NCBI GenBank assembly: GCA_964580055.1
Contig: CAZOJI010000023.1
Span: forward strand, 7,759 to 71,758
Direction of reading: 5' to 3'
Length of the DNA: 64,000 nt
Source of the DNA: JBDGYW01 sp964580055
Lineage (GTDB): Bacteria; Gemmatimonadota; Gemmatimonadetes; Gemmatimonadales; GWC2-71-9
Part shown: positions 8,773 through 17,236 of the stretch, piece by piece
Position numbering within the stretch: position 1 is the first letter of the stretch
Layout: each line of letters opens with the position of its first letter
Made by a program: the position numbers and the translations under genes
Notes under the pieces: generated by a model
Told to the model about the DNA's origin: nothing
Databases searched by the model: none
The model's input: the letters and a program-made list of their open reading frames with translations, nothing else

Positions 8773-11322
8773 ATGAATGACACTCGAAGCAGAGACGAGA
8801 GCTACGATCCACGGGCCGTCGAGGAGCGGTGGCAAATGCTATGGGTACAGCGGCGCACCAACGCCGTGGACCTGAATGCCGCGAAGCGGCCCTACTTCAA
8901 TCTGATGATGTTCCCCTACCCCTCCGCGGAGGGTTTGCACGTAGGAAACGTCTTCGCGTTCGTCGGTGCCGACATTCACGGCCGATTCCGGCGCCTGCAG
9001 GGTTGGGACGTGTTTGAACCGTTCGGCTTCGACGCCTTCGGAATCCATTCCGAGAATTTCGCCCTCAACGTCAACACCCACCCCGCAAAGCTGATTCCGG
9101 CGAATATCGCTCGGTTCCGCGAGCAGGTGAAGCGAACGGGTTTGATGATCGACTGGGATCATGAGGTATCCACGACGGATCCGGCTTACTACAAGTGGAC
9201 GCAGTGGATCTTCCTGAAGCTCTATGAGGCCGGCGCAGCAGTGAAGAAGCAGGCTCCGGTGAACTGGTGCCCCGAATGCAAAACCGTGTTGGCGAACGAA
9301 CAGGTTGAAGATGGATACTGCGAGCGACATCCGGGGGTGAGAGTACATCAGAAGTTCCTCTCACAGTGGTTCTTCACGATAACGGACCATGCGGAGCGGT
9401 TGCTGGACAACCTCCAGGGGTTGGACTGGTCCGAGTCGACGCGGATGATGCAGACGAACTGGATCGGGCGCTCCGAGGGCGCCGAACTGATCTTCAAGAC
9501 GCCGGCCGGCACCCCGATACCGGTCTACACAACCCGCCCAGATACGGTCTTCGGCGCGACATACCTGGTACTTGCACCGGAGCACCCTTTGGTCGACGAA
9601 GTAACGGGTCGCGAGCGCAAGAAGGAAGTAGGCAACTACCGGCGCATGGCTCTGCAGAAAGATGTCGTGTCTCGGCGTGTTGGCGACCGTGAAAAAACCG
9701 GTGTGTTCACCGGCACGTACGCCCGCAACCCCGCCACGGGCGAATCGGTGCCTATCTGGATCGCTGACTACGTGCTCATGGAGTACGGCACGGGAGCGAT
9801 CATGGCCGTTCCGGCTCACGACGAACGTGACTTCGAGTTTGCGACGAAGTTCGGACTGGAGATAAGGAGGGTAGTGCTCGAGACGGGGAATGGGGATCGG
9901 GGAGCGGGGGCGGACGAGGGTGGCTCGAGCCCGGAAGCGGGAGAGACCGGTTCCGAAACTGAGGGTTCAGAGGAGAGCGCCGCTCCCCGCTCCCCGCTCC
10001 CCGTAACCACCTGGGACGGAGTCCTCATCAACTCGGGAGACTTCGACGGGATGCCTTGCCGTGATGCCGTCCGTGTCATAGCGGACTGGCTCGCGGAACG
10101 AGGCCTCGGCAAGCCGCAGACCCAGTACCGACTCCATGACTGGTGCATCTCCCGACAGCGCTATTGGGGGCCGCCGATCCCGATAATCTACTGTGAGGAT
10201 TGCGAAGCGGTGCCTGTTCCGGAGGAGGATCTGCCTGTGGTCCTGCCGGAGATCGAGGACTTCAAACCCGACGAGAGCGGCGTCTCACCGCTGGCGCGAC
10301 ATGAGGAGTGGTACCGCGTCCCTTGTCCCAAGTGCGGCAAGCTCGCAAGGCGCGAGACCGATGTGTCGGACACGTTTCTCGACTCTGCTTGGTACTTCCT
10401 TCGCTACCCGTCTACCGATTACGACGATCGGGCGTTCGATGCGGAAATCACCGCAAAATGGCTGCCGGTGAATTCGTACATCGGTGGGAACGAGCACGCG
10501 GTGCTCCACCTGATGTACGCGCGCTATATAACGATGGTGCTGCACGACGCCGGTATGCTGGGTTTCGAAGAACCATTCCGGCGGTTTCGAGCGCACGGTA
10601 CGATCGTGAAGGACGGCGCCAAGATGTCGAAGTCGCGCGGTAACGTCGTGGTTCCGGACGAATACATCGGGAAGTGGGGCGCCGACACTTTCCGAATGTA
10701 TTTGATGTTCCTGGGGCCCTATCTCGAAGGCGGGGATTTTCGCGACGAAGGGATTTCCGGTATTCGCAGGTTCTTGGACAAGGTTTGGTATCTCTGCCAG
10801 GATGTCGCGGAGCAGAAGACCGAACCCACCAGGCAAACACTGCGGGCCCTGCACCAGACTATAAACAAGGTAACTGAAGATATCGAAGGGCTTCATTACA
10901 ACACCGCGATCGCCGCACTCATGGAATACGTCAACGCGTTGCGAGCAGCGGACGGTGCTGATGCGGGTTCCGAAAGCCCGGTACTTTCGCGGGATCTCCT
11001 GGAACCCCTTGTCATCATGGTTGCCCCGTTCTCTCCTCACGTAGCCGAGGAGTGTTGGGAGATGCTGGGACACGAGGACACGAGTGTCTTCGATGCGACC
11101 TGGCCGCTTTACGATGCGGAACTCGCACGAGACGACGAGGTCGAGCTGGTTCTGCAGGTGAACGGCAAGGTGCGCGGACGAGTCAACGTGAGACCGGGCA
11201 TCACAAAAACCGAAGCCGTCAAACTCGCGCTCGAAGAGCCTGGCGTGAAGCGCCATGTGGATGGTAAGGAGATCCGCAAGGCCGTCTACGTTCAGGACAA
11301 ACTGGTCAACCTGGTGGTTTGA
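8773..11322 (+). CDS. leuS: Leucyl-tRNA synthetase
   Basis: This class I synthetase of 849 residues charges tRNA-Leu with leucine. The HIGH motif appears as PYPSAEGLHVGN, KMSKSRGN is the second catalytic motif, and CPECKTVLANEQV is part of the zinc domain. The CP1 editing domain includes TTRPDTVFGAT and AVPAHDERDFEFA. Residues about 371-410, in the loop after the editing-domain segment EIRRVVLETG, are a low-complexity Gly/Glu/Ser-rich insert encoded by short tandem repeats. The C-terminal end LVLQVNGKVRGRV is the usual tail. No Shine-Dalgarno site precedes the ATG; a TAGATT -10-like hexamer lies ten bases upstream. Confidence 0.98.
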   Translation: MNDTRSRDESYDPRAVEERWQMLWVQRRTNAVDLNAAKRPYFNLMMFPYPSAEGLHVGNVFAFVGADIHGRFRRLQGWDVFEPFGFDAFGIHSENFALNVNTHPAKLIPANIARFREQVKRTGLMIDWDHEVSTTDPAYYKWTQWIFLKLYEAGAAVKKQAPVNWCPECKTVLANEQVEDGYCERHPGVRVHQKFLSQWFFTITDHAERLLDNLQGLDWSESTRMMQTNWIGRSEGAELIFKTPAGTPIPVYTTRPDTVFGATYLVLAPEHPLVDEVTGRERKKEVGNYRRMALQKDVVSRRVGDREKTGVFTGTYARNPATGESVPIWIADYVLMEYGTGAIMAVPAHDERDFEFATKFGLEIRRVVLETGNGDRGAGADEGGSSPEAGETGSETEGSEESAAPRSPLPVTTWDGVLINSGDFDGMPCRDAVRVIADWLAERGLGKPQTQYRLHDWCISRQRYWGPPIPIIYCEDCEAVPVPEEDLPVVLPEIEDFKPDESGVSPLARHEEWYRVPCPKCGKLARRETDVSDTFLDSAWYFLRYPSTDYDDRAFDAEITAKWLPVNSYIGGNEHAVLHLMYARYITMVLHDAGMLGFEEPFRRFRAHGTIVKDGAKMSKSRGNVVVPDEYIGKWGADTFRMYLMFLGPYLEGGDFRDEGISGIRRFLDKVWYLCQDVAEQKTEPTRQTLRALHQTINKVTEDIEGLHYNTAIAALMEYVNALRAADGADAGSESPVLSRDLLEPLVIMVAPFSPHVAEECWEMLGHEDTSVFDATWPLYDAELARDDEVELVLQVNGKVRGRVNVRPGITKTEAVKLALEEPGVKRHVDGKEIRKAVYVQDKLVNLVV
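9885..10002. repeat. Heptamer tandem repeats in inverted orientation inside leuS
   Basis: GGGGAAT, GGGGATC and GGGGAGC run back to back at 9885-9905. About 77 bases later GCTCCCC is repeated three times at 9982-10002, the reverse complement of GGGGAGC. The 118-base block stays in frame and encodes a flexible loop in the LeuRS editing domain. The inverted ends suggest a repeat element that inserted and was tolerated. Confidence 0.75.
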
Positions 11323-11345
11323 GGCTTTCGCAGTAGCTGGTGTAG

Positions 11346-11390
11346 AGCGGGAGGCAGTTCGTATTCCAAGCCGAAGCTTCCCGCTTTTCT
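11346..11390 (+). terminator. Possible rho-independent terminator of leuS
   Basis: AGCGGGA at 11346-11352 pairs with TCCCGCT at 11379-11385 and is followed by TTTCT. The loop is long at 26 bases, which weakens the call. It lies 24 bases after the leuS stop. Confidence 0.45.
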
Positions 11391-11487
11391 GTTCCCCTCG
11401 CAACCGAACTGCGTTTTCTCCAAAGCAGCATTCGCGATCTGGAAATCTGCGACGATCGTTGGCAATGGAGCATCTATACCTGTGAGC

Positions 11488-12039
11488 ATGAATGAGATGA
11501 GCCTGGTAGCAATCGATGACGTCGCAATACAGCGAGCCAAGGCCGGAGACTTGTCTGCATTGGAAGGAGTCTATCGCGCGTATGAAGGGCTCGTCTACAC
11601 CCTGGCGCGGCGAATCTGCAGGACCGCAGAGGATGCTGAGGACGTCTTGCAGGAGACTTTCTTCGAGGTCTGCCGCAGTATTCGCGGCTTCCGCGGGGAG
11701 GGGCCGGGCAGTATGACCGCGTGGGTCAAGCGAGTCGCTGCCAGCAAAGCTCTGATGAAGATCCGCTATGAGAAGTACAGGACAACGGAGGAGTTGAACG
11801 AAGATGTCGTATTGCCGGCTGGGCGGAACACTGATTCCGGACTGCGCCTCGACCTTGAGACCGCGCTGGCAAAGCTATCCGACACGGCGAGGGCGGTGGT
11901 CTGGTTGCATGACGTTGAAGGATACAAGCACGAGGAAATAGCCGAGTTGATGAACAGAACCGTGAGTTTCTCTAAGTCCCAATTGTCGCGCGCACATATG
12001 CGTCTCAGGGACATGCTCGGCGAGGAGGTGCAATGCTGA
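11488..12039 (+). CDS. ECF-family RNA polymerase sigma factor
   Basis: The product has 183 residues. Region 2 includes YTLARRICRTAEDAEDVLQETF, the core-binding and -10-recognition helix. Region 4 reads RAVVWLHDVEGYKHEEIAEL and then SKSQLSRAHMRLRDML, a helix-turn-helix for the -35. Its stop overlaps the ATG of the following anti-sigma gene by seven bases, and a PDZ protein comes third, so the three form an operon. The sigma factor would be held inactive until an envelope signal releases it. ATG 11488 is one of several close starts (GTG 11482, ATG 11497). Confidence 0.92.
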   Translation: MNEMSLVAIDDVAIQRAKAGDLSALEGVYRAYEGLVYTLARRICRTAEDAEDVLQETFFEVCRSIRGFRGEGPGSMTAWVKRVAASKALMKIRYEKYRTTEELNEDVVLPAGRNTDSGLRLDLETALAKLSDTARAVVWLHDVEGYKHEEIAELMNRTVSFSKSQLSRAHMRLRDMLGEEVQC

Positions 12040-12620
12040 GACATTGCTCGACTCAGGAACTGTTGGAGGTGCGTAACGGCGAAGGATCTGTAGGGGCGAG
12101 GACACACGTTGACGAATGCGAGGAGTGCCGCAATGAACTCGATCGCTTGCATCAACGCGTGGCTGCCCTCAAGGCGCTGCCGACCCTCAACGCACCGAGG
12201 GACCGTTGGCCGCTCGTGCGCGAGCAGCTGGTCGCCGACCGTCAGCGTCTGTGGTGGGTGAGAATGGGATGGGCCGCCGCGGCGGCGATTGCGCTGGCGC
12301 TCGGCGCCAACGGTCTGGTGCCCTGGCCCCGTGCAGAACCAGCCCCGGAGGTCGAGCTGCAGACACTCGTTGAGCAATCGGCGCAGCTCGACAGCATTCT
12401 CAGCACAATCGAGAAACAGAAGCGCGTCGTGAACGGTCTCACCGCGGTTACAATCGCGGAACTCGAAGATCGCGTCATCGTCATCGATTCCCGCCTTTCC
12501 GGGACTCGCCGGATAGCGTTGTCCGACGAGCAGGTCAGGGAACTCCTGCGCCAACGCCTTGTTTTGCTGGACGCGCTGGTGAACACGCATGCGCAACGGA
12601 CGGTAAACGTAGTATTCTGA
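12033..12620 (+). CDS. Zinc-finger anti-sigma factor, membrane-anchored
   Basis: The protein has 195 residues. The N-terminal HVDECEEC is the H-x3-C-x2-C ZAS/zf-HC2 signature that binds an ECF sigma factor. A single transmembrane helix follows (MGWAAAAAIALALGANGLV), and the C-terminal half with heptad-like spacing (TLVEQSAQLDSILSTIEKQ) should lie in the periplasm. GGAGGTG precedes the ATG, which overlaps the sigma gene. The layout means that a periplasmic signal can control the cytoplasmic sigma factor next to it. Confidence 0.88.
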   Translation: MLRHCSTQELLEVRNGEGSVGARTHVDECEECRNELDRLHQRVAALKALPTLNAPRDRWPLVREQLVADRQRLWWVRMGWAAAAAIALALGANGLVPWPRAEPAPEVELQTLVEQSAQLDSILSTIEKQKRVVNGLTAVTIAELEDRVIVIDSRLSGTRRIALSDEQVRELLRQRLVLLDALVNTHAQRTVNVVF

Positions 12621-12660
12621 GTCCCTGTCGTTCATGACAGGTGGCAGAGGAGGACAGATA

Positions 12661-13719
12661 ATGAAGAGGAACAACAGGCAGGTACTGATCGCGGTCTGTC
12701 TGTTCGCCGTAAGCGGTGTAGGAGTCGCCAGCGCTCAACAGACTGATGAGCGCGAGCGGCGGCGGTTGCTGGAGGTCGAAGAGCGAGCTCAACAGGCGCA
12801 GCAAGAACTACAACGGGCCTTGGATCTGATTGCTGAGGAAGAGAGCGACGAGGCTCGGAGGCGGATGCAGCGCGCCATCCGCGAGTTGCAGCGAGCCACA
12901 TCTCAGTTGCACGGCGAAATCGTGATCACCGGATACGCGAGCCCCGGAAACCTCTTTGTGCGGACCGGCCGCCGTGAAGCACCGCAGATGGGAGTCTTCC
13001 TGAATATGGAACAAAGGCCTTCTGCGGACTCGATCGGGGTTGTGCTCAACCGCGTCGCGGTAGACGGACCTGCTTACGAAGCCGGTTTGCGAGATGGCGA
13101 CATCATCACTGAGGCAAATGGCGAATCGTTGGCCCGGGAGGGTCGCCACGGTACCTCGCCAGCAAACAAATTGATAACGATCAAGGACGATCTGGAAGAA
13201 GGTGATACCTTGCACGTCCAGTACCGTCGCGGTGCAACGACCCACGCGGCGGACATAGAGGTCCGCTACCTGGAGAACAGCTTTGCGGTCACGTGGGACG
13301 ACTACACCGGTGCGGTGAAGGTGCCATCGCCACGAGTCGCCCTATTCGACCGGAACCCCAGCGGATTCAACGTCGCCACCGTGTTTCCGGGGCACTTGTC
13401 CAGACTGGGAATCCTCGACGTGGAGTTGCTGGAGTTGGACGAGGAATTGGGATGGTATTTCGGTGTTGAAGAAGGACTCCTCGTGGTACGGGCGCCCGGT
13501 GAAGACGATCTGCTGGATCTGCGCAGTGGCGACGTGATCTTGAGCATCGACGGCCGAGAACCCAGGAGCGAATCTCAGTTGATGCGGATCCTGGGATCAT
13601 ACGCAGAAGGCGAGGACATGGAGATCTCTCTGATGCGCCAGCGAGAGGCAATGACTATCGAGACAACGGTTCCTGAGCGCGACCACGACGGCTTTTCGTG
13701 GAAACCGAGTCGGTATTGA
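12661..13719 (+). CDS. Periplasmic protein with two PDZ domains
   Basis: This is a 352-residue protein with a signal peptide ending near GVASAQQ. A charged, Arg/Glu-rich coiled coil follows. PDZ domain 1 is at about 105-205 (GVVLNRVAVDGPAYEAGLRDGDIITEANG), and PDZ domain 2 lies near the C-terminus (GLLVVRAPGEDDLLDLRSGDVILSIDG). No protease domain is present, so it binds rather than cuts. GAGGAGG precedes ATG 12661, and a 6-bp hairpin (CCTGTC/GACAGG, 12624-12641) lies between it and the anti-sigma gene. Being third in a sigma/anti-sigma operon suggests that it senses or transmits envelope stress. Confidence 0.85.
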   Translation: MKRNNRQVLIAVCLFAVSGVGVASAQQTDERERRRLLEVEERAQQAQQELQRALDLIAEEESDEARRRMQRAIRELQRATSQLHGEIVITGYASPGNLFVRTGRREAPQMGVFLNMEQRPSADSIGVVLNRVAVDGPAYEAGLRDGDIITEANGESLAREGRHGTSPANKLITIKDDLEEGDTLHVQYRRGATTHAADIEVRYLENSFAVTWDDYTGAVKVPSPRVALFDRNPSGFNVATVFPGHLSRLGILDVELLELDEELGWYFGVEEGLLVVRAPGEDDLLDLRSGDVILSIDGREPRSESQLMRILGSYAEGEDMEISLMRQREAMTIETTVPERDHDGFSWKPSRY

Positions 13720-13900
13720 CGGCACCCGCCTGGAATGTGAGGTGCGAAGGGGTGGGTTAGGCCCCTCTCTCCTCTTCGGCGGCACCCTCCCCTTGTCGCG
13801 ACAAAGCGACGAGTTCCAAGAACCAGTTGCGAGATACCGGTATAGCCGATGCCGCTACTCACCGATCACCGATTGCCAACCACCAATTACCAATAATGCT

Positions 13901-13984
13901 TACCACTCACTACTACTTACCACTCACTACTACCTACCACTCACCACCTACCACTCACCACCTACCACTCACCACCTACCACCC
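13901..13984. repeat. TACCACT-based tandem repeat array
   Basis: Two 17-base units, TACCACTCACTACTACT and the same ending in C (13901-13934), are followed by three 14-base units TACCACTCACCACC (13935-13976) and a partial copy. The 14-mer is two related heptamers. There are no unique spacers, so it is not a CRISPR array. Confidence 0.85.
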
Positions 13985-14006
13985 GACCCTTTCACTCGAG
14001 TATTTC

Positions 14007-14018
14007 AAGATATATCTT
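14007..14018. promoter_or_regulatory. Palindrome AAGATATATCTT, possible PadR operator
   Basis: A perfect 12-bp inverted repeat lies 67 bases before the PadR ATG, next to GTAATATCGCACGTTAC, which is itself partly symmetric (GTAA/TTAC). PadR proteins commonly repress their own genes through AT-rich dyads, so autoregulation is inferred. Confidence 0.4.
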
Positions 14019-14085
14019 ACGTAATATCGCACGTTACATCAAACCATGTCGGAATACTACTTTTTTGGCATTCAGGAGGTGTAAG

Positions 14086-14628
14086 ATGGTACATCGCGAC
14101 TGGGACTACTACGGTGGGCCATGGGAATGGTGGATGGGGAGAACCCGGTCCCGCAGAGGTAGGCGAGGGCGCTGGTTCGGGTCGGGAGACATGAAGTATG
14201 TGATACTGAAGCTGTTGCGCGATCACCCCATGCACGGTTACGAGGTCATGAAAGAGTTGGAGCAGCACACGCATGGATGCTACACTCCGTCGCCCGGTAC
14301 GGTGTATCCGACTCTGCAGTGGCTGGAGGACGAGGGGTTGGTAAGCAGCGAGGAAATTGATGGCAAGAAAGTCTACTCCGTCACCGAAGCCGGCCTCGAA
14401 TTCCTCAATGAGAACAAGACCACCGTGGATGAGATCTTCGAGCGCGTGGAGGAAACCCTCGAGAGTTTCCTCGATGATCCTATGCCTGATGTGACACGGC
14501 TGATGGGGAAGCTGGTTGGTCAGGCTTATCGAACGACATGGAAAGTGCGGGGAAACGCGGAGAAGATGGAGGCCGTGAACGAAATCCTAAGCCGTGCAAT
14601 AGAAGAATTGAGAGAAGTACGCAACTAA
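14086..14628 (+). CDS. PadR-family transcriptional regulator
   Basis: The product has 180 residues. After an unusual Trp/Arg-rich N-terminus (DWDYYGGPWEWW and RSRRGRRGR), the PadR winged helix begins: MKYVILKLLRDHPMHGYEVMKELE, then SPGTVYPTLQWLEDEGLV and KKVYSVTEAGLEFL. The C-terminal part is the helical dimerisation segment of the Vir/PadR subfamily. ATG 14086 has AGGAGGTG at ideal spacing. PadR regulators often repress neighbouring efflux or stress genes, but the adjacent genes here are convergent or unrelated, so the target may be its own promoter. Confidence 0.93.
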   Translation: MVHRDWDYYGGPWEWWMGRTRSRRGRRGRWFGSGDMKYVILKLLRDHPMHGYEVMKELEQHTHGCYTPSPGTVYPTLQWLEDEGLVSSEEIDGKKVYSVTEAGLEFLNENKTTVDEIFERVEETLESFLDDPMPDVTRLMGKLVGQAYRTTWKVRGNAEKMEAVNEILSRAIEELREVRN

Positions 14629-14656
14629 GCGGAAGGTTGCCTCTATACTCGCGGAC

Positions 14657-14704
14657 GTAGCGGGTGGGGCCCTTGGCGGTTCCGCCTGCTACCTCATGGT
14701 TTTC
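14657..14704 (+). terminator. Hairpin terminator after padR
   Basis: GTAGCGGG (14657-14664) pairs with CCTGCTAC (14685-14692) with one G-U pair, and a second small stem sits inside. CTCATGGTTTTC follows. It lies between convergent genes and overlaps the end of the VOC gene. Confidence 0.5.
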
Positions 14705-15035
14705 TCGCCTCGTACTCACCGGAGCTGAACTCCAAAAACTCTATGGGCGCACCGTTATCTACGATGAAGGCTACTTTGACTCCCGGCGACGGGCTGTTGG
14801 GCTCGATCAGAATATCCTTTCCCACCAAGGCCGCCGACAGGTCTTCTACCCTGAAAGCTACGTGAGGAACCTTCTTCACTAGTTCGGGGAGCGGGCTGTC
14901 TGGTTCGAACCTGAGCCACTCGACGCCGTAGGGATTCGAATCAAAGGAAGTTACATACATCTTGAATGCGTCTAGGTAGCTCTCTCCCGGGTGTTGCACC
15001 TCACTGGGTATGCCGACATGATGGTATTCGAGCAC
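14694..15035 (-). CDS. Glyoxalase/VOC-like small protein
   Basis: The product is about 113 residues. LEYHHVGIPSE at the N-terminus and PHVAFRVEDLSAAL, then VKVAFIVDNGAPIEFLEF, match the beta-alpha-beta modules of the vicinal-oxygen-chelate fold, with His and the terminal Glu as likely metal ligands. I chose GTG 15035 because AAAGG lies eight bases upstream; GTG 15077 would add 14 residues. The substrate is unknown. Confidence 0.7.
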   Translation of the reverse strand: MLEYHHVGIPSEVQHPGESYLDAFKMYVTSFDSNPYGVEWLRFEPDSPLPELVKKVPHVAFRVEDLSAALVGKDILIEPNSPSPGVKVAFIVDNGAPIEFLEFSSGEYEARKP

Positions 15036-15234
15036 CTGATACACCTTTCGATTGAGAGCATCTTCTTTCCGAGGCACAAAGATAACGGTCGATCTTGCGG
15101 TAATAGTTCTGCCTTACGAGCTTTCGCGAGCGGCACAGGCTGACCACTTCGAATTCGGTGCGGAATCAGCGTTTACGCCGCGCCAAGAACCTCTCAGTGA
15201 AGCTCACATTGCTCGGTGAGGAGGGCAGTACCTC

Positions 15235-15678
15235 ATGCGCGTGGTGACGATCATCGCAGTGTTGTTGATTCTCGTCCCAGTTTCAGGGTTGGCTCAAGAC
15301 AAAGAAGTGATCCAGGCGCCCGGGTCGCTGGAAGGCCTGCCCTTCTCGTCCGCGGTGCGCGTAAACAGCATGCTCTACCTTTCTGGGCAGATAGGCAACC
15401 TCCCGGGAACGCGTCAACTCGCTCCGGGCGGGGTAGCCGCCCAGACGCGCCAGACCCTCGAGAACATCAAGGCGGTTTTGGAGTATGCGGGCAGCTCGAT
15501 GGATCGGGTCGTGAAGTGTACGGTGTTTCTGCTCGACATTGACGACTATGCTGCCGTAAATGAGGTATACGCTGCCTATTTTCCGGAAGATCCCCCCGCT
15601 CGGTCCGCCATGGCAGCGAGCGGATTGGCGCTCGGTGCGGCGGTCGAGATCGAGTGTTTGGCGGTGGTAGAGCGATGA
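15235..15678 (+). CDS. RidA/YjgF-family protein with signal peptide
   Basis: This 147-residue protein starts with a signal peptide (VVTIIAVLLILVPVSGLAQ), which is unusual because most RidA proteins are cytosolic. The body carries LYLSGQIG, QTRQTLENIKAVLEYAGSSMDRVVKCTVFL and PPARSAMAASGLALGAAVEIE, the RidA signature whose arginine (in PARS) binds the carboxylate of imine substrates. Exported RidA-like proteins are of unknown function. GAGGAGGG precedes the ATG. The next gene overlaps by ATGA. Confidence 0.9.
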   Translation: MRVVTIIAVLLILVPVSGLAQDKEVIQAPGSLEGLPFSSAVRVNSMLYLSGQIGNLPGTRQLAPGGVAAQTRQTLENIKAVLEYAGSSMDRVVKCTVFLLDIDDYAAVNEVYAAYFPEDPPARSAMAASGLALGAAVEIECLAVVER

Positions 15679-16190
15679 GAGTCACCAGACAGTTGTCGAG
15701 CCTCGAGCCGCTGGTGCTGGGACCGCTCGAGGGCGCCAGCGCAAGCGAATGGATCACCGCCCCGGAGGGCAAATGGAGCGTGGCACAGATAGTCGAGCAT
15801 CTCGCGATCGCTTTCGACTTGGTGGCCACAGGTTTTGCGGCGCTGCCCGAAGAAGGAACCGGCCCAAGGTCGGCAACACCGACACAGTCCGTAATGCGTC
15901 ATGCGCTGTTGGGAAGTGGTGAACTCCCCAAGGGCATGAGAGCGCCCGACATATCGCACCCGAGCGACGATCCGGAGCCCGAGCTGGTTGTGGCCCGGTT
16001 CAGGATGGGAATAGAACAGACTCGCTCCCTGATTGAGGATTGGCCCGAAGAACGCCGGGCGAACTCGTTTCTCCGGCACCCTGTGCTAGGTGATCTGAAC
16101 CTACCCGAGTGGGTCAGGTTTCACTACGTGCATTGCACGCTTCATGCGCGCCAGATCGAGAAGAGGCTTGCGCAGATCCGGGGGGATTAG
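15675..16190 (+). CDS. DinB-superfamily protein
   Basis: The product has 171 residues. GKWSVAQIVEHLAIAFD in the first third and FHYVHCTLHARQIEKRL near the end supply the histidines of the DinB/YfiT four-helix-bundle metal site. The start ATG overlaps the RidA stop (ATGA), which suggests joint translation. DinB proteins of this kind include thiol-dependent transferases such as bacillithiol S-transferase; no specific activity can be assigned here. Confidence 0.8.
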   Translation: MRVTRQLSSLEPLVLGPLEGASASEWITAPEGKWSVAQIVEHLAIAFDLVATGFAALPEEGTGPRSATPTQSVMRHALLGSGELPKGMRAPDISHPSDDPEPELVVARFRMGIEQTRSLIEDWPEERRANSFLRHPVLGDLNLPEWVRFHYVHCTLHARQIEKRLAQIRGD

Positions 16191-16215
16191 GAAGAACGGG
16201 TGTTAGGGCCGTCAT

Positions 16216-17106
16216 CTACGCATTCTGACTACTCTCGCCTCCCATTACCTTCATGCCCGTTTCAACCACTTCCGGGCAAATCGAACGAGCAGGGTTTCCC
16301 GCCGCTTTCAGGGCCTCCTCCATTACCTCTGCGACAACCTGTTTGAGTGCCTTGGGGGACACTGCTACTATTCCCGTGCCGGCGCCTGATATGGTGGCGC
16401 CGTAGGCCCCCGCGTAGCTCGCGGCTTTGACGGCTGCATCGTAACCTTTTATCAACGGTCTCCTCACCGGTACGGCGATTTCGTCGACCATCCCGTGACG
16501 GACCAGGTCACCGTCCCCACTGGTGAGACCCAGCAGTAGCGCCGCCGACCGTGAAGCCTGTGAGATCGTCTCGGCGCGCGATAGGTGACCGGGGAGGATG
16601 TCCCGGGCCTCGTGCGTGCTGAGAGTCTGGTCCGGTATGGCGACCGCCACTCCAAGATCCTGATGGAAGTTCAGCTTCCTGGGGTGCGCAACGTGCAAGA
16701 AGAGTCCGCCATAAATCGCGGGCCCGGCATTGTCAGGGTGCCCCTCCGCGTGCATGGCGCACTCGAAGATGCGATCGCGATCCACTCGCCCGTTCCTTAT
16801 CAACATTGAGAGCGTGAGTCCGGCAACGATCGCGGCTGCGGACGATCCCAGGCCGCGACTCACTGGTATGTCCGAGTGAACCTCAAGATGGAACCCGGGA
16901 GGTACCGACTGTGCGAGCGTTTGCGCAATGAGATCCATCTTGTGGTCAATGCTGGCCAAGGTACCCGAGTAGGCCGGCGCTCCTTCACCTTCAGCCAATC
17001 TTGCGCTGAGCCAGATGTCCAGCGCGAGACCCAGAATATCGAAACCGGCTCCCAGATTGGAGGTGGATGACGGGACGCGGACAGCGGGCAAATTGTGTCG
17101 ATTCAT
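16216..17106 (-). CDS. thrB: Homoserine kinase
   Basis: This GHMP kinase of 296 residues phosphorylates homoserine in threonine synthesis. VRVPSSTSNLGAGFDILGLAL is the N-terminal GHMP substrate motif, PVSRGLGSSAAAIVAGL is the ATP-binding glycine loop, and GAYGATISGAGTGIVAV is motif 3. Length and order match ThrB. ATG 17106 is preferred over TTG 17115. No thrA or thrC lies in the window, so the pathway is dispersed. It ends 25 bases from the convergent DinB gene. Confidence 0.96.
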   Translation of the reverse strand: MNRHNLPAVRVPSSTSNLGAGFDILGLALDIWLSARLAEGEGAPAYSGTLASIDHKMDLIAQTLAQSVPPGFHLEVHSDIPVSRGLGSSAAAIVAGLTLSMLIRNGRVDRDRIFECAMHAEGHPDNAGPAIYGGLFLHVAHPRKLNFHQDLGVAVAIPDQTLSTHEARDILPGHLSRAETISQASRSAALLLGLTSGDGDLVRHGMVDEIAVPVRRPLIKGYDAAVKAASYAGAYGATISGAGTGIVAVSPKALKQVVAEVMEEALKAAGNPARSICPEVVETGMKVMGGESSQNA

Positions 17107-17181
17107 TTTCGTCAATCATCCAGCGTGGAGTGTACCGAATCCCACCGGACGCGATCAGTCGCCGCTGCGACGCATAGATAA

Positions 17182-17200
17182 GCCCCGCACACGGCGGGGC
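17182..17200 (-). terminator. Hairpin terminator upstream of thrB
   Basis: GCCCCGC and GCGGGGC form a 7-bp stem with a five-base loop. On the minus strand it is followed by TTATCTAT. It lies between the small secreted protein gene and thrB, so thrB probably has its own promoter. Confidence 0.55.
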
Positions 17201-17236
17201 CATTGGACGGAACTATACGCGTTGCCCTCAGAGTTG

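Larger units (their letters stand above)
13720..14085. other. 366-base intergenic region with repeats and PadR leader
   Basis: No gene is visible. The 5' part includes a perfect 12-bp palindrome TTGTCGCGACAA at 13793-13804. The middle is a tandem repeat array (13901-13984). The 3' part carries the palindrome AAGATATATCTT and the AGGAGGTG ribosome-binding site of the PadR gene. Confidence 0.7.

Noticed and set aside
13901..13984. CRISPR-like array
   Set aside because: Units are 14-17 bases with no unique spacers of 30 bases or more, and no cas gene is near.
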